A DNA stretch of 64,000 nt from Symbiodinium natans (GCA_905221605.1 CAJNDS010002327.1:127001-191000); one strand, 5' to 3'. Counted from the first letter of the stretch, positions 34,654 to 46,359 are shown. Notes: generated by a model not told the origin, from the letters alone. Numbers and translations are program-made.

Positions 34654-35447
34654 TCATATCCTGCACAGGCCAGAATCTATCAGAATCTTCTTAAAGCTCC
34701 CAGAATTTGATTGCGCAGCTTCACGGTCCTCCACAAATATGGCCTTCTGCTGCCCCAAAACTTTGCGTGCTGGCATCAGCCCGTCTGGTGTCGCGTGGGC
34801 CGCATGGACCACATGGCCGGGCGGCACCGCCTTCAGTGCCACAAAGCCGGTCGAGGCCTGGCACGCCCAGACTTGAAACATCTTGAGACAATAAGAGGCA
34901 AGAGCACCCAAACCGAGCCTTGTCAAAGCTCTAGGTAGGCTCTAGAGATAGAAAGGAGCACAAAGGAGCACAGTTCGCAGCGCGGTCCTTGGAGACTTCT
35001 GGCGTCAGCAGGCTGCAGTTCACCAACCCAGCTGGGGACAGCTTTGTCAGATCGGGCACCTTCAAGACCATCTTTCCTCACACGTGAAATGCTTTGGCAT
35101 GCATTGACATGCATTGAATTACTGAACTTGGCGTTCTGAGCTGCGTGCTGACTTCACCCTACTTCCTAGAACACCTAAAACATTAAACGGAATGCGGCGC
35201 AGCACTTCATGTGGTGCACTCCGTCAGGACCCACCGTTGGCAAGTGGCGCTGAGACGGCTGTGCAATGCGCTCCAGGTGGTCGAGCACGCTGGCTGCATG
35301 TATCTCTGCTACATCCAGGCCCTGCAAAAGGTGCAGGCAAGCAACAGAGTACTGCGTCAAGCCCTTTCTGAACCATGTTGAAGCCATCTTAAAGACTCTG
35401 ATGGCCTTCGGAGGTGCTGAACGCAGACCCCGCAGCCGCCCTGGCAA
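34654..35447 (-). CDS. Exon candidates, unknown protein
   Basis: Minus-strand frames: about 35190-35400 (STWFRKGLTQYSVACLHLLQ, then GLDVAEIHAASVLDHLERIA), about 35000-35075 after an AG (VLKVPDLTKLSPAGLVNCSL) and 34654-34926 (VALKAVPPGHVVHAAHATPD). They sit on the same strand as the other genes. No motif recognised and joints not phase-checked. Confidence 0.27.
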
Positions 35448-35799
35448 TCGTTAACATCAAGCGCAACAGAAGAGGCCTCTTGATCTGGCCTACCAGCATC
35501 AGGGACCTTCAGACATGAACCTCCTGAAAAAACACCTGTGATCAGACCAAATGGCTCCAACGAAAATTTCGCTTCTGCAATCTTTCAGATGAATAAGACC
35601 ACATGAAAAATGTGCCTTCTTCAAGCTTTCTGCAGTAAGGCACATGACAGGCACATAACACGACATTTTCCGAAAGACAGCCTGAGCAGTACTGTAAACG
35701 ATGTGGGTGCACTGGTTGCACGCTTTCAGGATGAACTAGATTGCGCTGCTTACCTGAAGGGAATCTGCTGGGCTACTGCGCCAACCAATTCACGCCCAG

Positions 35800-36886
35800 T
35801 CTGCTGAACTCACTTCCATTTCTACTACTGGGCAGCAGGGCTTATGACAACCAAACAAACCGATGATCTTGTGGCAGCCCATTCCTTCCAGTGCACACAG
35901 AGCTCCATCAGTATCTCCACAGCTCTCATGATATCCAAAACGTGCCAAAGACACCCAGAACTGAGAGCAGCAAAGCCGGAATGGCATCTGCATTCCTTCC
36001 AGATACCAAGAGCGGCACGAAGGCGATGCCCTGCAGGTGGTGGTACAGCTGCAAACAAGACCGGACAAGTACCTTCTTGTACTGGGTTAGGCAGACCTGT
36101 CCGTTCGGCATCCGTACTGGGCAAGCGCCTGTCATTGCTATTGCTGTTCAATGTCATAATCCGGCCTGCTGCATTGCACACCAATCAGTAATGACCGTTG
36201 CCACCCGCGCTGGGTGAAGCAGGCCAAAATCTCCTCCAAATGAAGCATCTTTTGCAGCTTTGCTGCCGTTGACAGAGAACAGACGTGCACAGGGCATATC
36301 AGAAGCAGCACGTGTCAACACTGCCAGGTCAGATATGTGTATTGTGAGGTTTAAGTTTAAGCCGGCCTGTTGCCTGCATGTCTTCCACTGTATCGACGAG
36401 CAAGTTCTAAAATGAAAGTCTGCTGTGTCAAAACAACATTCCTGCGGCAGCAAGCAAAGCACCGTGAAGCAGGCGTCGACGCTGGGGTCGCTGGCTGCAC
36501 CTTGGCTGTGATCACACCATATCACATCCATATCACACCATACTTGTACTCTTGGTATTGCCCGTCCAGAAGCATGACTTCCGCATTACCTTTTGCCCCC
36601 ACCCTGTTGGAACACATCTTTGGCCATCTTCATTCGTTCGTTCATCTTGAACTCCTGTTCAAGTTTCTCGTGCAGAAGCTCGGCCGCCCCTCTTCGTTGA
36701 AGTCATTGCCAGAGAAAGAACCGAGTACGAATGGCACGAATCTTCTGGGTGATATGAGAACTCTCCTGGTAATTGCGACACCGTCGCATGATTGACATCC
36801 ATATTCCGACGTCGTGCACACAGAAAATCAAAGAAGGCATCCCGACGACGCATTGCTTCATAGTCTTGCTTGCGTGCCTTGTCCAC
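35800..36886 (-). CDS. Exon candidates, unknown protein
   Basis: Minus-strand frames near 36700-36880 (VSQLPGEFSYHPEDSCHSYS), 36180-36330 (ASDMPCARLFSVNGSKAAKD), 35930-36090 (QVCLTQYKKVLVRSCLQLYH) and 35850-35950 (WHVLDIMRAVEILMELCVHW). They may be exons of one gene together with the 34.65-35.45 kb candidates. Function unknown. Confidence 0.22.
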
Positions 36887-37773
36887 TCCTCAAGAATTCA
36901 ACCCGACACTTCACACACCGAGGGGTTCCGGAAGGTATCACCGTTATCACTGCACAGGACATGAAGCTGTCCCTGAGCGCGGCACCGTGCCAAGGCCGAC
37001 CAAGCTGCCGGTTGGGCCATTCCAATGGTCGGCTTGGCCCGAACAAGTGCACCTTGCACAGATTGGCACAGATTTGCACAACGTTGCACAGATTTGCACG
37101 GTATAAGCGTGGAAGCCTTGGGTAGACAAGAGCACAGCTCATGTGTGCTCATGCAACTGCGAGCTTTCACCGATTTACCTTCTGCTCCGTACCCTCGAAT
37201 GCACCTCTGACAGCAGCTAAGAAGCCTGTGGCTCGGAGCAGTGCATCATGGCTTGGCGAAAAAACTGCAAGCACCTGTCAACTTATCAATGAAATCTACT
37301 ATCGCTGGACTTGTGTGTGGGGGTGTCGGAGGCAGTGCCAGCGTCGAAAAACAGAACGAGCAAGAAGCCACTCCGTAAAATATGACGCCGGACGGTGGAA
37401 CACATGAAAGCAAGAAACTGCCAACCCACGACCGCAGCGCATCCTGTCTCTGCCTGCCTTCGCTGCCTCTCTGGCGGCGTCGACGCTTATAGCTGCTCTG
37501 TGTATGAGAGTTTCTGCCACAACCTGCAGCTCCACCCAACGCTTCGCTTCAGCAGCTCTTTCACTCTCTCTTTCGCTTTCTCATCTCGCTCCTGATTGAT
37601 TTCAATCTCGCCCAGGCACCTCCCGTGGGGGCTTCACAAGGCCCAGGGGTCGCGGCCGTGGCCCAGCCGCCAGGCCACCAATGCATAGCCCTGCCATGCA
37701 GCAAAAATTGGATTTCTGAGACCACAAATGGATGCAGCTTACGTTGGCTGCAGTCGCATCTAACGAAACGTTT

Positions 37774-38073
37774 TCAGTTGCAGCCCCTCTGCTGCGCAGG
37801 GCATAAGGACAAGTGTGGAACACCTCCTGCAGAGAGTTGCAGCGGTCGCTGTATCCGCTGCCAAAGCTCCACGCAGGGGGAGGGAGCAACGATCAAGCCG
37901 AATGGGATGCTTACGTCCATCAAGTCCATTGAAAGTCCTGCCAGGAAACACTTGAAAGCTTTCAACAGGGAAGCAGGCGCATAGCGCACAGAAGGGTGCT
38001 GGATGGTGGGACCTCCCAGGTCCAAGGTGGCCAGGCCTTTGCCCTGCAACCTGACAGCCAAGCGTGCTGCCAC
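37774..38073 (-). CDS. Weak exon candidate, unknown protein
   Basis: A minus-strand frame open for about 100 codons, containing KAFKCFLAGLSMDLMDVSIP. Alternative frames on the same strand are also open, so the call is tentative. Confidence 0.17.
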   Translation of the reverse strand: MAARLAVRLQGKGLATLDLGGPTIQHPSVRYAPASLLKAFKCFLAGLSMDLMDVSIPFGLIVAPSPCVELWQRIQRPLQLSAGGVPHLSLCPAQQRGCN

Positions 38074-38624
38074 TCTGCATCACTTCAGTGATGCAACATG
38101 ATGCAACTGTTTATTTACATGCAACAGCCGGGGCGACCATTCTGGTATCGCCAAGCAACCAGGCATGGTTGGTCGGCTGCTCTTTGAAAAGCGGGCCAGA
38201 ATCATATGAAGTCGTGTGGCCAGAGGGTTCATCCAAAGGAGGGACACCGTATCCTGACGGCCACTCAATTGCTCACAACTTCTGCCAGCAAAGCCCCGAA
38301 TTGGCCTGCAGGGCTGCCCAGCGGACTTGGCGCGACCTCAAAGCAGGAAAGCAGGATGTCTGCGGTGGAACGCTGGGAAAACCACCTTTCACAGCAAGGA
38401 GCAGAGGGCACCGTCGTAGATGGTGTCTCGGGCACTTCCAGATGCTTCCTGCCAGAACCAGTTCAGCAAGTGGGACGCTCTATTCTGTCTCTTAGCGTAC
38501 TCGAAATCCAGTGCAGTTGCCCAAGTCTTTTACCGGGTCGCACTGGTCTTTCAAAGCCACCATGCTGCAAGAATGGCGGCATGGCCTCGTCTCAGGGTTG
38601 AAAGAGGGGCAGGCTCAGTACAGT

Positions 38625-38735
38625 AAACTTGAGAAAGTTGGAACATCCTTGTCCCCATACCCCAAAAGGTATACCAAAGGGAATCCCAGCTCTAGTAGTC
38701 CCTAAACAATGTTCCAACTTTCTGGAGTCTACTAT
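38625..38735. repeat. Short palindromic (hairpin) element
   Basis: AGAAAGTTGGAACAT at 38632-38646 and its exact reverse complement at 38709-38723 form 15 bp perfect arms. Outside them CAGTAAACTTG and AGTCTACTATAG are loosely complementary, and the centre contains the self-complementary GGTATACC. The whole ~110 bp can fold into one imperfect hairpin. It is probably a small non-autonomous repeat, or a transcribed hairpin if it lies in an intron. Confidence 0.65.
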
Positions 38736-39049
38736 AGGCATACCAAGGGTGGGTCTGCACCATCTGCACATGTCAGTCTCTAGGGTCATGGCAGTAGACT
38801 AACATGGGCACACTTGCAACGAACAGTCTGAGCCACAGTGGCCACCAGGTGTGAAGCTTGCTCAGGCTGCATGCAGGGAGCTAGACTGTGGTCCCTCGAG
38901 GTTCCTATCACGCAGAGCCCTACATATCCCTACGCTTAGGGTATCCAATATGAGGACCAGTACTCACCAAAGGCGACACGATGCGAATCAGAAGCTGCAG
39001 TGCAAGGAACCGTCTTGAAGGCCTGGGAAGTTGCATGGAGAACGCTGAT

Positions 39050-39262
39050 ACCCGGATATACCCAGCACTTATTAACCTTACTAGCAAGATTCTGAATGCC
39101 CTGGCAAAACTCCCATGTCGCGGCCTCGAACTTCTTTTGGTAATCATCTGCTTTGAAAGCTTCAACAAGGTCCTGCTTTGTGCCAGGGCCGCCAGGCATG
39201 AGCGCTGCACCAAAAATTCCAAAAGTGGACAAGTACATGTTGACCCAAGTATCCGCTGACAA
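39050..39262 (-). CDS. Exon candidate, unknown protein
   Basis: The minus-strand frame from 39262 includes GAALMPGGPGTKQDLVEAFK followed by ADDYQKKFEAATWEFCQGIQ and NLASK, after which a GT (GTTAATAAG) offers a donor. Charge and hydrophobic spacing are those of a helical protein. GGPGTK resembles a glycine-rich loop but lacks the full P-loop pattern, so no function is given. Confidence 0.33.
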
Positions 39263-39699
39263 GCACTTCTGCGTTCCAGGAACCTACCCCCAAGTCTTCT
39301 CCAAACGGTTTTCGACAAAGCCAAGTGAAACGGAGTTCAGATTCAGAGTCTTCGGTTGTCCGAAGGAAAGTTGCCGGTTCAGGCCAAGGCTTCGGATGCA
39401 GAATTCCTTTGGGAATGTGACCAAACCTAAACCAACCCACATACATCCTCCCTTGTTGTTCTCGCGATGGAGATCAAGGCTATGTTCCGCACTTCGACAA
39501 ACCAATCAAACAATTGCAACCATTGCACAGCGATGCCTTGATCAGGCTCCAAACTCGGCCTCAGACAGGTCTTCAGTGAGCCGCAACAAAAGGCATCAAG
39601 AACACTCACAGATCTCACACATAAAAGTTACGATGTTTCCGACTTGGAGACACCTCACAAGCTTGACGCAATTTGCACCCAAGTGAGTGTGATGGTATG

Positions 39700-41930
39700 C
39701 TCGCGCATCCTCGCACACCCGTGTCTTGCCCTGAATTATGGCACTGGCAACCTCCCCCTGTTAAAAGTCCAGGGCTCGTAGTCGTTCTTGCAGGAGATGG
39801 TTCCGATCATGGAAGAGAAAGTTGGTCACCATGACTCGCACAACCGGAGGTGCGTCATCTCCTTGGTTCCGGGATGTTCCGGGCGAGGTGGCATTGCTGC
39901 AGTATGTGCAGCATCGGAGCTATCCAACTGACGTGTCAAGGTGCCAGCGCGAACGGCTGCTAGAAGGGTCGACTGCGTGTCTCACCCAGTTCCCCCCCTT
40001 GACTGGTTCATCCAAGCGTCGGTCCAAGAAGAAAAGGTCCTCCGACTGCACTGGCTTGCGTGGGCTCCGTGCTGGTGTGACTCTAATGCGTTGTTTTGCC
40101 ACTGACTCTCCTGCTCTCACACACGGACAAGAATTTAGGCTCCCGGTATACCCACAAAACTAAAGAGAGCGTGGACATAGGGCGCAAAACGAAAAAGATC
40201 GAAAAAGCAATGACTCAGACGGTCGGACACTTGGACGCTGAGATGCGCAGACACTCAGACACTCAATGGTGTCCTCGAATTGCAAAGGAACGGTGCTACT
40301 GGGGCCGAATCGAAGCCCTGTGAACTGTGAATGCATTGGGAGCAACAAAGACCCGTTCACTCAATGGTAAGTCGAGACTTGAAGGAACAGGTATGAAAAG
40401 TGTCTTGGTCCTGATTCTGGTTGTTAGCGTCTGAGTCCCTGCCGCATGGAACCACACCCATGCAGTTTCAGGAACGGTCTTGGTGAACAAACACTCAGTC
40501 CGTCAGACGTGTCAAGAAAAGTCTTTCCTGGATGCGAATCAGTGTCTGAGTGCCTGAGTGTCTGCCGCCCAGAATCTCCACACATGCCATCAATCCAAAA
40601 CTACAGCAACAAGTCATCCAGCAGAAGCTGGCCCCACAAACTCCCAGACACCTGGTACCTTATCTCGATCCTGCTTCACCTTCTGCTCGGGTCCAAGCTC
40701 CACTGCTCGATGTTCATGGAGCACGCTTGCGGCCTCGGAGCTGAAGCAAACATCGAAAAACTGTGCCCCACATGCGATGTGCGCGCCACTTCAGGAACAG
40801 CGAACTACCGCAAGAGATCAAAGCCAACTTAGTTCAGATGTACAGGCCTTGAATCCAATGACCATGGACTGGCCATGGATCGGCCCAGCTGTAGCTCTCC
40901 TGCCCAGCGCGGGTGCGCAGTGCACTCGAGTGAACCCCAACCCAGTGCACAGGTACAGATACCTCTAGACGTTTCTCACTCAAAAGCAAACAAGGCTCTG
41001 CTAAACCATTCAGAATTCAGAGCTGCTGATGTCCTGAACGCAAACTCCAAGGGCACATCTCGTCGAGCAACCACTTCAGCACCCATGCCATGAGAGTCCT
41101 TAGCACTGCCGGGAGTGGAAGTCCAGAAGCTCCATATTGGCATCATATTGGCAAAAAGCACACGCACAGTCGACCAATCATCGTGTGTGAGCTAACAGCT
41201 GGCTGAAGTTAACTTTGGGAAAATCACTTCAGGAAGTGAAGCACCCCCCACTCTCAGTGGCCCAGCCTGAAACAGGAATGCCCCCATCTCCAAACCGGAT
41301 ATGAGTGCCTGCCACGTGCACGGTCTCTTTTCAAGCCCCTCCTGCAAAGGGTCAAGGCATCACCTTGAGACGGACCAGGGCATCGCAGCTGCACAGCGGC
41401 ACAGCCACCCCACGACCAAGAAGCCGTCGGGGCAATGCAGGAAATTGCCGGTTCAGGCGGACAAACCTTGCGCGGGCATCCAGATTTGAATGTACTGAGA
41501 CGACGTCAAAAAGCCTGCACCGTTCGGAAAACTACCAGTCGGGGCCCCGAGTCGGGGCTTGTTTTGTTTGCGGCTTGTGCTTCTCACAGAGTGCTGTTAT
41601 CCAACTGGAGGTGAGACGGGCTCTGTTTCCTCCACCTCCTCGTCCTCTACTGCTGTACGCTATCCTTCACTGTCTTGCGGGGGCTTCGTCGTGCTCTTTC
41701 ACTCCAGGAGTAGGTTCTGGCTTTCGGCTGCAGGCTGTGTCATGAGGGCTTGACCGCTTGGAAGCTTCTGGGGTTTAGAGTTGCGAGGACCTGCTGCAGG
41801 TTCTGCTTTCGGGAACCTAGGCAGTGCCTCTAGCAGAAACCTGTTCCCGCACTCTTGTGTGGTATCACAGCTGGCCGCAGTGTGGATACAAGCTTGTCTG
41901 AATTTTAAACGTCAAACCTTCCAAGGTTTA
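39700..41930. other. No recognised gene
   Basis: Open frames on the plus strand (39822-40163, 40446-40832, 40558-40968, 41305-41745) and minus strand overlap without recognisable motifs. ACACTCAGACACTCA-type short repeats occur near 40210-40275. Confidence 0.3.
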
Positions 41931-41949
41931 AGTTGCATCTCTTAATCAC

Positions 41950-42200
41950 GCAAGAGACCTTCTATGGCATCTTTTCATTGTAGCTCCGATATTGCCTGCT
42001 TTGAAAGAAGACTGCAAGTGCGATAGGTTAGGGAAGATCACGTGGTTTGCCAGCCGAATCAAGCAATACGCTGCGGGCCTCACCCGTGACGCGTCGAAAT
42101 CTCCTTCAAGCTGGCCATCGGCGTTCAAGCTTTCAAGCGCTGACGATCGCAGACGAATCCCGAAAAACGTCCCCTGAAGTCCGAAGACATGCCAGGGAGT
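41950..42200 (-). CDS. Exon candidate, unknown protein
   Basis: Minus-strand frame with protein-like sequence RSSALESLNADGQLEGDFDA then SRVRPAAYCLIRLANHVIFP. A stop follows at about 41946. No family recognised. Confidence 0.3.
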
Positions 42201-42589
42201 CTTGCAAAGCCTTCGGCCCTTCGCCGTCCCTCGGAGCCTAGGAAGCACCAGATGAAGCAACCTAGAAAAGGCTGTCTCAGATAAAAATCTAATTCAAGAG
42301 AAATTTACAGTTCACTCAGCTTGTGGCCAGGGTTGCAGCCGATCTCTAGCACCACGAGCTGGCCTTAGGAAGCCCTCAAATGCCCCTTGCACATCCTTAG
42401 ACTTTGGGTAACTTTGGCTGTTTGAGACAAGGCACTGGCAGCTGAGCATCGTTTGTGCCATGACCAGAATCGAGCTTCCTGAGCATCGCTGGCAGGAGTC
42501 CGGAACTCTGCCTGGAGCAAAGGAGGCAGTCGCAGGCTGCCTCTTACTGGCAGAAGCAAACTTCTGGTTTACACTCACAGCTCAGTTCA

Positions 42590-42868
42590 GGCCTTTGCGG
42601 TCGCCACAAATTCATTTACACACGTTGCAGACTGTGCCGGCTTTGTACCTCCGGCCTCATCAAATAATCGGGTTGCTGGCAAAGCAGGGCCACCACACCT
42701 GCAGTTTGGACAATCTTGTACAGAAGAATACAGAAAAACCAAACAAAAGAAGCCAGGCCTGGGACAAATGGGCAAGCTGCGTCGTTTGCTAGCCTCCAAT
42801 AGTTCCTGGCGCATCCACGGCTCCGACCGTCCCAAAACTGCAAAAGTCCAGCACTGTGAGTGAATCAA
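42590..42868 (-). CDS. Exon candidates, unknown protein
   Basis: Minus-strand frame including RSEPWMRQELLEASKRRSLP and, after an AG, DCPNCRCGGPALPATRLFDE, then VATAKA and a stop at 42587. A single CxxC pair is not enough to call a zinc site. Confidence 0.24.
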
Positions 42869-43164
42869 ATGTGCTAGTCAGAGTTCACAACGTTGCCGTG
42901 GCTACTAGTGATTATTAGTGGCTGCGCCTTCACGCAACAAGTTTTTTTACTGGCCTCGGGCAGGGTCCAAGTCTGCGCGCAGGAGACAGAGCAGCGCAGC
43001 TCCTTGACGAATAGGTGCACTGGCTAGGGTGTATTGTCATAGTCGGCAAAATCGACCCCTTGCGAAAGCATGCGTCTCATGTGTCTGGGTACCGAAAAAT
43101 GGCACGTGGGAATTTAGTAAATAACATGGCATACGGGGGGCGTTGCGCCAGTGGGGCAGGAATC

Positions 43165-43610
43165 GTGGACCAGCAAAAACAATCGAGAGGCGTGGGACTT
43201 TGGGGGGGGGTCCGAGTTGAAGAAGGTGCCTGTATCACGTTCTTCAACCCTCCGAAACGCCCTCAGAGACCCCTGGACGATGTGCCATCTTGTGATACAG
43301 GGGGCCTACCAGAGACAACACGTTTGCACACTAACATGGCACTGGAATCGTCCAACGGAAATGGGAGCTAACATGGCCGGAACGGACCGGCCGAGCTCTG
43401 GATGGGGGGTGGGCTGACCAGCAGAAACAATCGAGAGGCGTGGGACTTTTGGGGGGCCCCTTTCTGGATGTGCCATCTTGTGATGCAGGGGGGGCAAGAT
43501 GGTGCCCGGATGTGCCCGAGACATACATAAAACAGATTCTTCAGTGATGCATCTGTTTATTCAGCCCCCAATCCCCAAGAAACAGCACGAGAACTATCGA
43601 CTGAAGTCGG
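43165..43610 (+). repeat. Direct-repeat segment related to 46.36-46.63 kb (inverted)
   Basis: AACAATCGAGAGGCGTGGGA occurs at about 43178 and 43426, each followed by a G run and then GATGTGCCATCTTGTGAT (about 43279 and 43467). The following CAGTGATGCATCTG (about 43541) and CCAATCCCC recur on the minus strand at 46.48-46.52 kb, and GGATGTGCCATCTTATC recurs at about 46.40 kb on the minus strand. The blocks are in a different order there. A rearranged dispersed repeat is likely. Confidence 0.55.
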
Positions 43611-43738
43611 GGAATACTCACAAAAACAGCTTGCTGTGTAACTGCTTGGTTTCAAGTCAATAATATCGAAGCCCCTCAATGATAGAGCAAAGGTATACTC
43701 AGATATTGAAAAAAGTCATTATAGCTTATAGTCAAGCT

Positions 43739-44130
43739 AAGCACACAGGCAAACATGCATGTGGCACACACAGGCATGGCTGGAATAGCTTTCCCAAGAA
43801 TAGCTTTTCCTTGGGTGTTTCACCATTAAACCCTGCACACACAAAGGCTTGCTCTAGGCACTCACAGCGAAGCACACAGGCAAACATGCAAGTGGCACAC
43901 ACAGGCATGGCTGGAATAGCTTTCCCAAGAATAGCTTTTCCTTGGGTTTTCCACCATTAAACCCTGCACACACAAAGGCTTGCTCTAGGCACTCACAGCT
44001 AAGCACACAGGCTAACATGCAAGTGGCACACACAGGCATGGCTGCAATAGCTTTCCCAAGAATAGCTTTTCCTTGGGTTTTCCGCCACTCACAGCTGAGC
44101 ACACAGGCATGGCAGGCCTGAGCTGTGTGT
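43739..44130 (+). repeat. 131 bp satellite, three copies
   Basis: Unit boundaries at 43739, 43870 and 44001 give an exact period of 131 bp, starting AAGCACACAGGC. The first two copies are almost identical. The third loses its end after TTTTCCTTGGG and is followed by a fragment of a fourth (AGCACACAGGCATGG near 44097). The minus strand is open across part of it, but the encoded peptide simply repeats (AMPVCATCMLACVLSCE type) and is not credited as a gene. Confidence 0.93.
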
Positions 44131-44279
44131 GCCAGCTGCATTGAGGAGGCATGCCAACTGAAGCTTGTTGAATATCTTGGCCTGGCAGGCAATGCTTGTT
44201 TGGGAGACATATGGCTTTATCATACCTCACCAACTTAGGCTGCATCAGCACATGTTTTGCTTGGAGCTGCATGCCTCTA

Positions 44280-45600
44280 TCAGTCTAGCTTTAGCCTGAG
44301 GTGCCAGGCATCGCCACCTTCTGCTGCCCAGTCAGCTATGGCCTGTGCCAAACCTTCTTGGCTTGTAAACCTACTGGACTTTTTTGCTTTGCGGGTTGAC
44401 AGGCCCCAGCCCTTAATGTCATACACTAAAAACCTCCTGGAGCCTTTATAGGTCTTCATGGGAAGCCTGGCCAGAATGGCTTGTGCTTCAGGGGACAGCT
44501 GCTCCTTTCGGTTCAAGTGGTCGTAACGTGCAGCATTTGGCAGTCCAATGCTCTGCCCTTGTTGAGGCCCCATGGCCTCTGGAAGCTCATCAGCAGCAGG
44601 CACAGGCACAGGAGCTCTTCTGGCTCTGCTTCAGCACCTTGCTGTGGCTTCAGTGATTCAAGTATGGCCCTTTCATACTTGCCAGAAATATGGCCACATG
44701 TAGCCAAGAACTTGAACCAGGCAAGGAGTCCTTGGAAAGGTCTGCCTGTGATCCTGTGATGAGAGTCAGACCGCCCAGTCCATGGGCCATCCTTCTTGTG
44801 GCATGTTCAGCCCCGACGGCTATGGTGCGCTCATCCACCCATCAGTTGGATCTGGCCAGTGACTCGACCGTTCTTCGTACGTCGTAGGTGTCAGCGGGCT
44901 CACGCTTCTCAGGACGCTTGTGGAACTCGTCGGCAGAGTCGGTCTGCACTTTATGAGAAGTTTCCACGCGGTCCGTCTGAGTCTGGGGGACTCGTGTTTG
45001 TGGACTGGCAGCGGAAGCGGTGACCAGGTTTGCTTTGATCCCTCCTCCAGCCCGAAGAACAGGAACTTCAAAAGGAGCTTTGGACTTGCACAGGAAATGG
45101 CGCTGGGTCCACCGGAGTAGCCAAAGCACTGCCTCCAGAGCTCATGCAGATGAGCATCCTCGTTTGCCCACTGGTGGCGATACCAGTTCAGGCCCTTTCC
45201 ATTCTTGTTGCCTAAGAAAGTCTAAGACTAAAGACCCCGTCAGAGGTCCAACTTTTGAAGGCACCATCAACTCTGTAGACCTGGGGCTTGGGAGGCGAGG
45301 ATGCAGTAGTGCCTTCCGGCAGGCGCACTCCCAGAGGGAAGCCTTACTCCCTGAAAGTGAGCCCTTCACAGGATTGCATTTCCTGGCACGCGCAGAACTC
45401 TTTGGAGACAGGCATGTGAGGATTCCGTGTCTTTCTTGGCAAACCATTCGACTGGTGATCTTTTCACGTGCTTGCTAAGACGCTCAATCAAGAAGCCGCG
45501 GCAGAAGCGTTGCCGCCTGGTCGGCGGGCACCGTGAGACACCTTGCGACTGACATGCACTCTTCGCCTTGGTAACTTTGACTCCAACCAGACGAGGCAAG
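44280..45600 (-). CDS. Coding-like block with a frame break, unknown protein
   Basis: Minus-strand sequence reads as protein for most of 1.3 kb but in changing frames. About 45370-45590: SKHVKRSPVEWFAKKDTESS. About 45150-45440: VGPLTGSLVLDFLRQQEWKG. About 44850-45060: DEFHKRPEKREPADTYDVRR. About 44640-44730: CGHISGKYERAILESLKPQQ. 44280-44609: ARYDHLNRKEQLSPEAQAIL, KGSRRFLVYDIKGWGLSTRK and SRFTSQEGLAQAIADWAAEG, then a stop. The LKPQQGAEAEPEE to PVPAADELPEAMGPQQ step near 44620 needs a frame change, so this is either an old intron-poor gene or element ORF in decay, or exons with very short introns. No transposase or other family motif was recognised. It lies directly next to the 131 bp satellite. 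Confidence 0.33.
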
Positions 45601-45657
45601 TATTCCGCCCACCTACTTTTGAGGGCCGCACAAAACTGAAATACGATTTATAAATAT

Positions 45658-45720
45658 AATTATGTATATACATATACATATACATATATATATATAGATA
45701 TATATATATATATATATTAT
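45658..45720. repeat. (TA)n-rich tract
   Basis: ATATACATATACATATATATATAG-type sequence of about 60 bp. A similar AT run lies at 46271-46292 on the far side of the CCCCGTA block. Confidence 0.85.
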
Positions 45721-45831
45721 CTAACTTTAAGAGTAATGCTCTGTCGCAGACGTTTTGGGCCAAGATGAGCGGAGTACAGGGGGCGGATGGTAGGTACAAG
45801 GGACAGGGGGCAGGTACATGTACAAGGTACG

Positions 45832-46203
45832 GGTAGCCGTACCCCGTACCCCGCACCCCGCACCCCGCACCCCGCACCCCGCACCCCGCACCCCGCACCC
45901 CGCACCCCGCACCCCGTACCCCGTACCCCGTACCCCGTACCTGTGCAGCTAATAGCGGCCCATGAGCCGCTATTAGCAACCCATGAGCCGGTACGGGCAC
46001 GGGTACGGGTACGGGTACGGGTACGTAGGTACGGGTCGTAGGTACGGGTACGTAGGTACGGGTACCGTACCCCATACCGTACCCCGCACCGTACCCCGTA
46101 CCGTACCCGTACCGTGCCCGCACCGTACCCGTACCGTACCCCCACCGTACCCCCACCGTACCCGCACCACCCGCACCGTACCCACCCCCACCCCCGCACC
46201 GTA
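45832..46203. repeat. CCCCGTA/CCCCGCA heptamer array with inverted GGTACG array and hairpin
   Basis: 45838-45941 is about 15 heptamers of CCCCGTA or CCCCGCA type, with a block of CCCCGCA between CCCCGTA ends. CTAATAGCGGC at 45949-45959 and GCCGCTATTAG at 45966-45976 form an 11 bp perfect hairpin with a 6 base loop. 45989-46063 is then a GGTACG hexamer array of opposite strand sense, and 46065-46203 returns to degenerate CCGTACCC and CCCACCGTACCC units. The whole block can fold on itself and has regular C/G runs able to form i-motif or G-quadruplex structures. Every frame is open as Tyr/Gly/Val/Pro/Arg repeats, which are not genes. It is not the TTTAGGG telomere repeat reported for dinoflagellates. 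Confidence 0.93.
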
Positions 46204-46359
46204 CCCATCCCGCCCCTTCACGTGGCATCAGAACAGAAACCTATGTTTTCAATACTCTTGAAGTTAGCTAATATATATATATATATATATAATTATACTC
46301 TATCGGACTCTATCGAAAGCCGCACAGCTGCATGTCGAAGACTGCTCCCACCCCCCCAA

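Noticed and set aside
39220-39262. P-loop nucleotide-binding site in GGPGTK
   Set aside because: Lacks the spacing and the second Gly/Lys-Ser/Thr of a Walker A motif; neighbouring sequence shows no kinase or GTPase pattern.
45838-45941. Telomere-like array
   Set aside because: The unit is CCCCGTA/CCCCGCA, not the TTTAGGG type reported for dinoflagellates; it lies inside the contig and passes into inverted units.
45488-46261. 246-codon and 163-codon minus-strand ORFs rich in Gly/Tyr/Val/Arg
   Set aside because: They are read-through of the CCCCGTA/GGTACG arrays; no non-repetitive protein sequence except short flanks.
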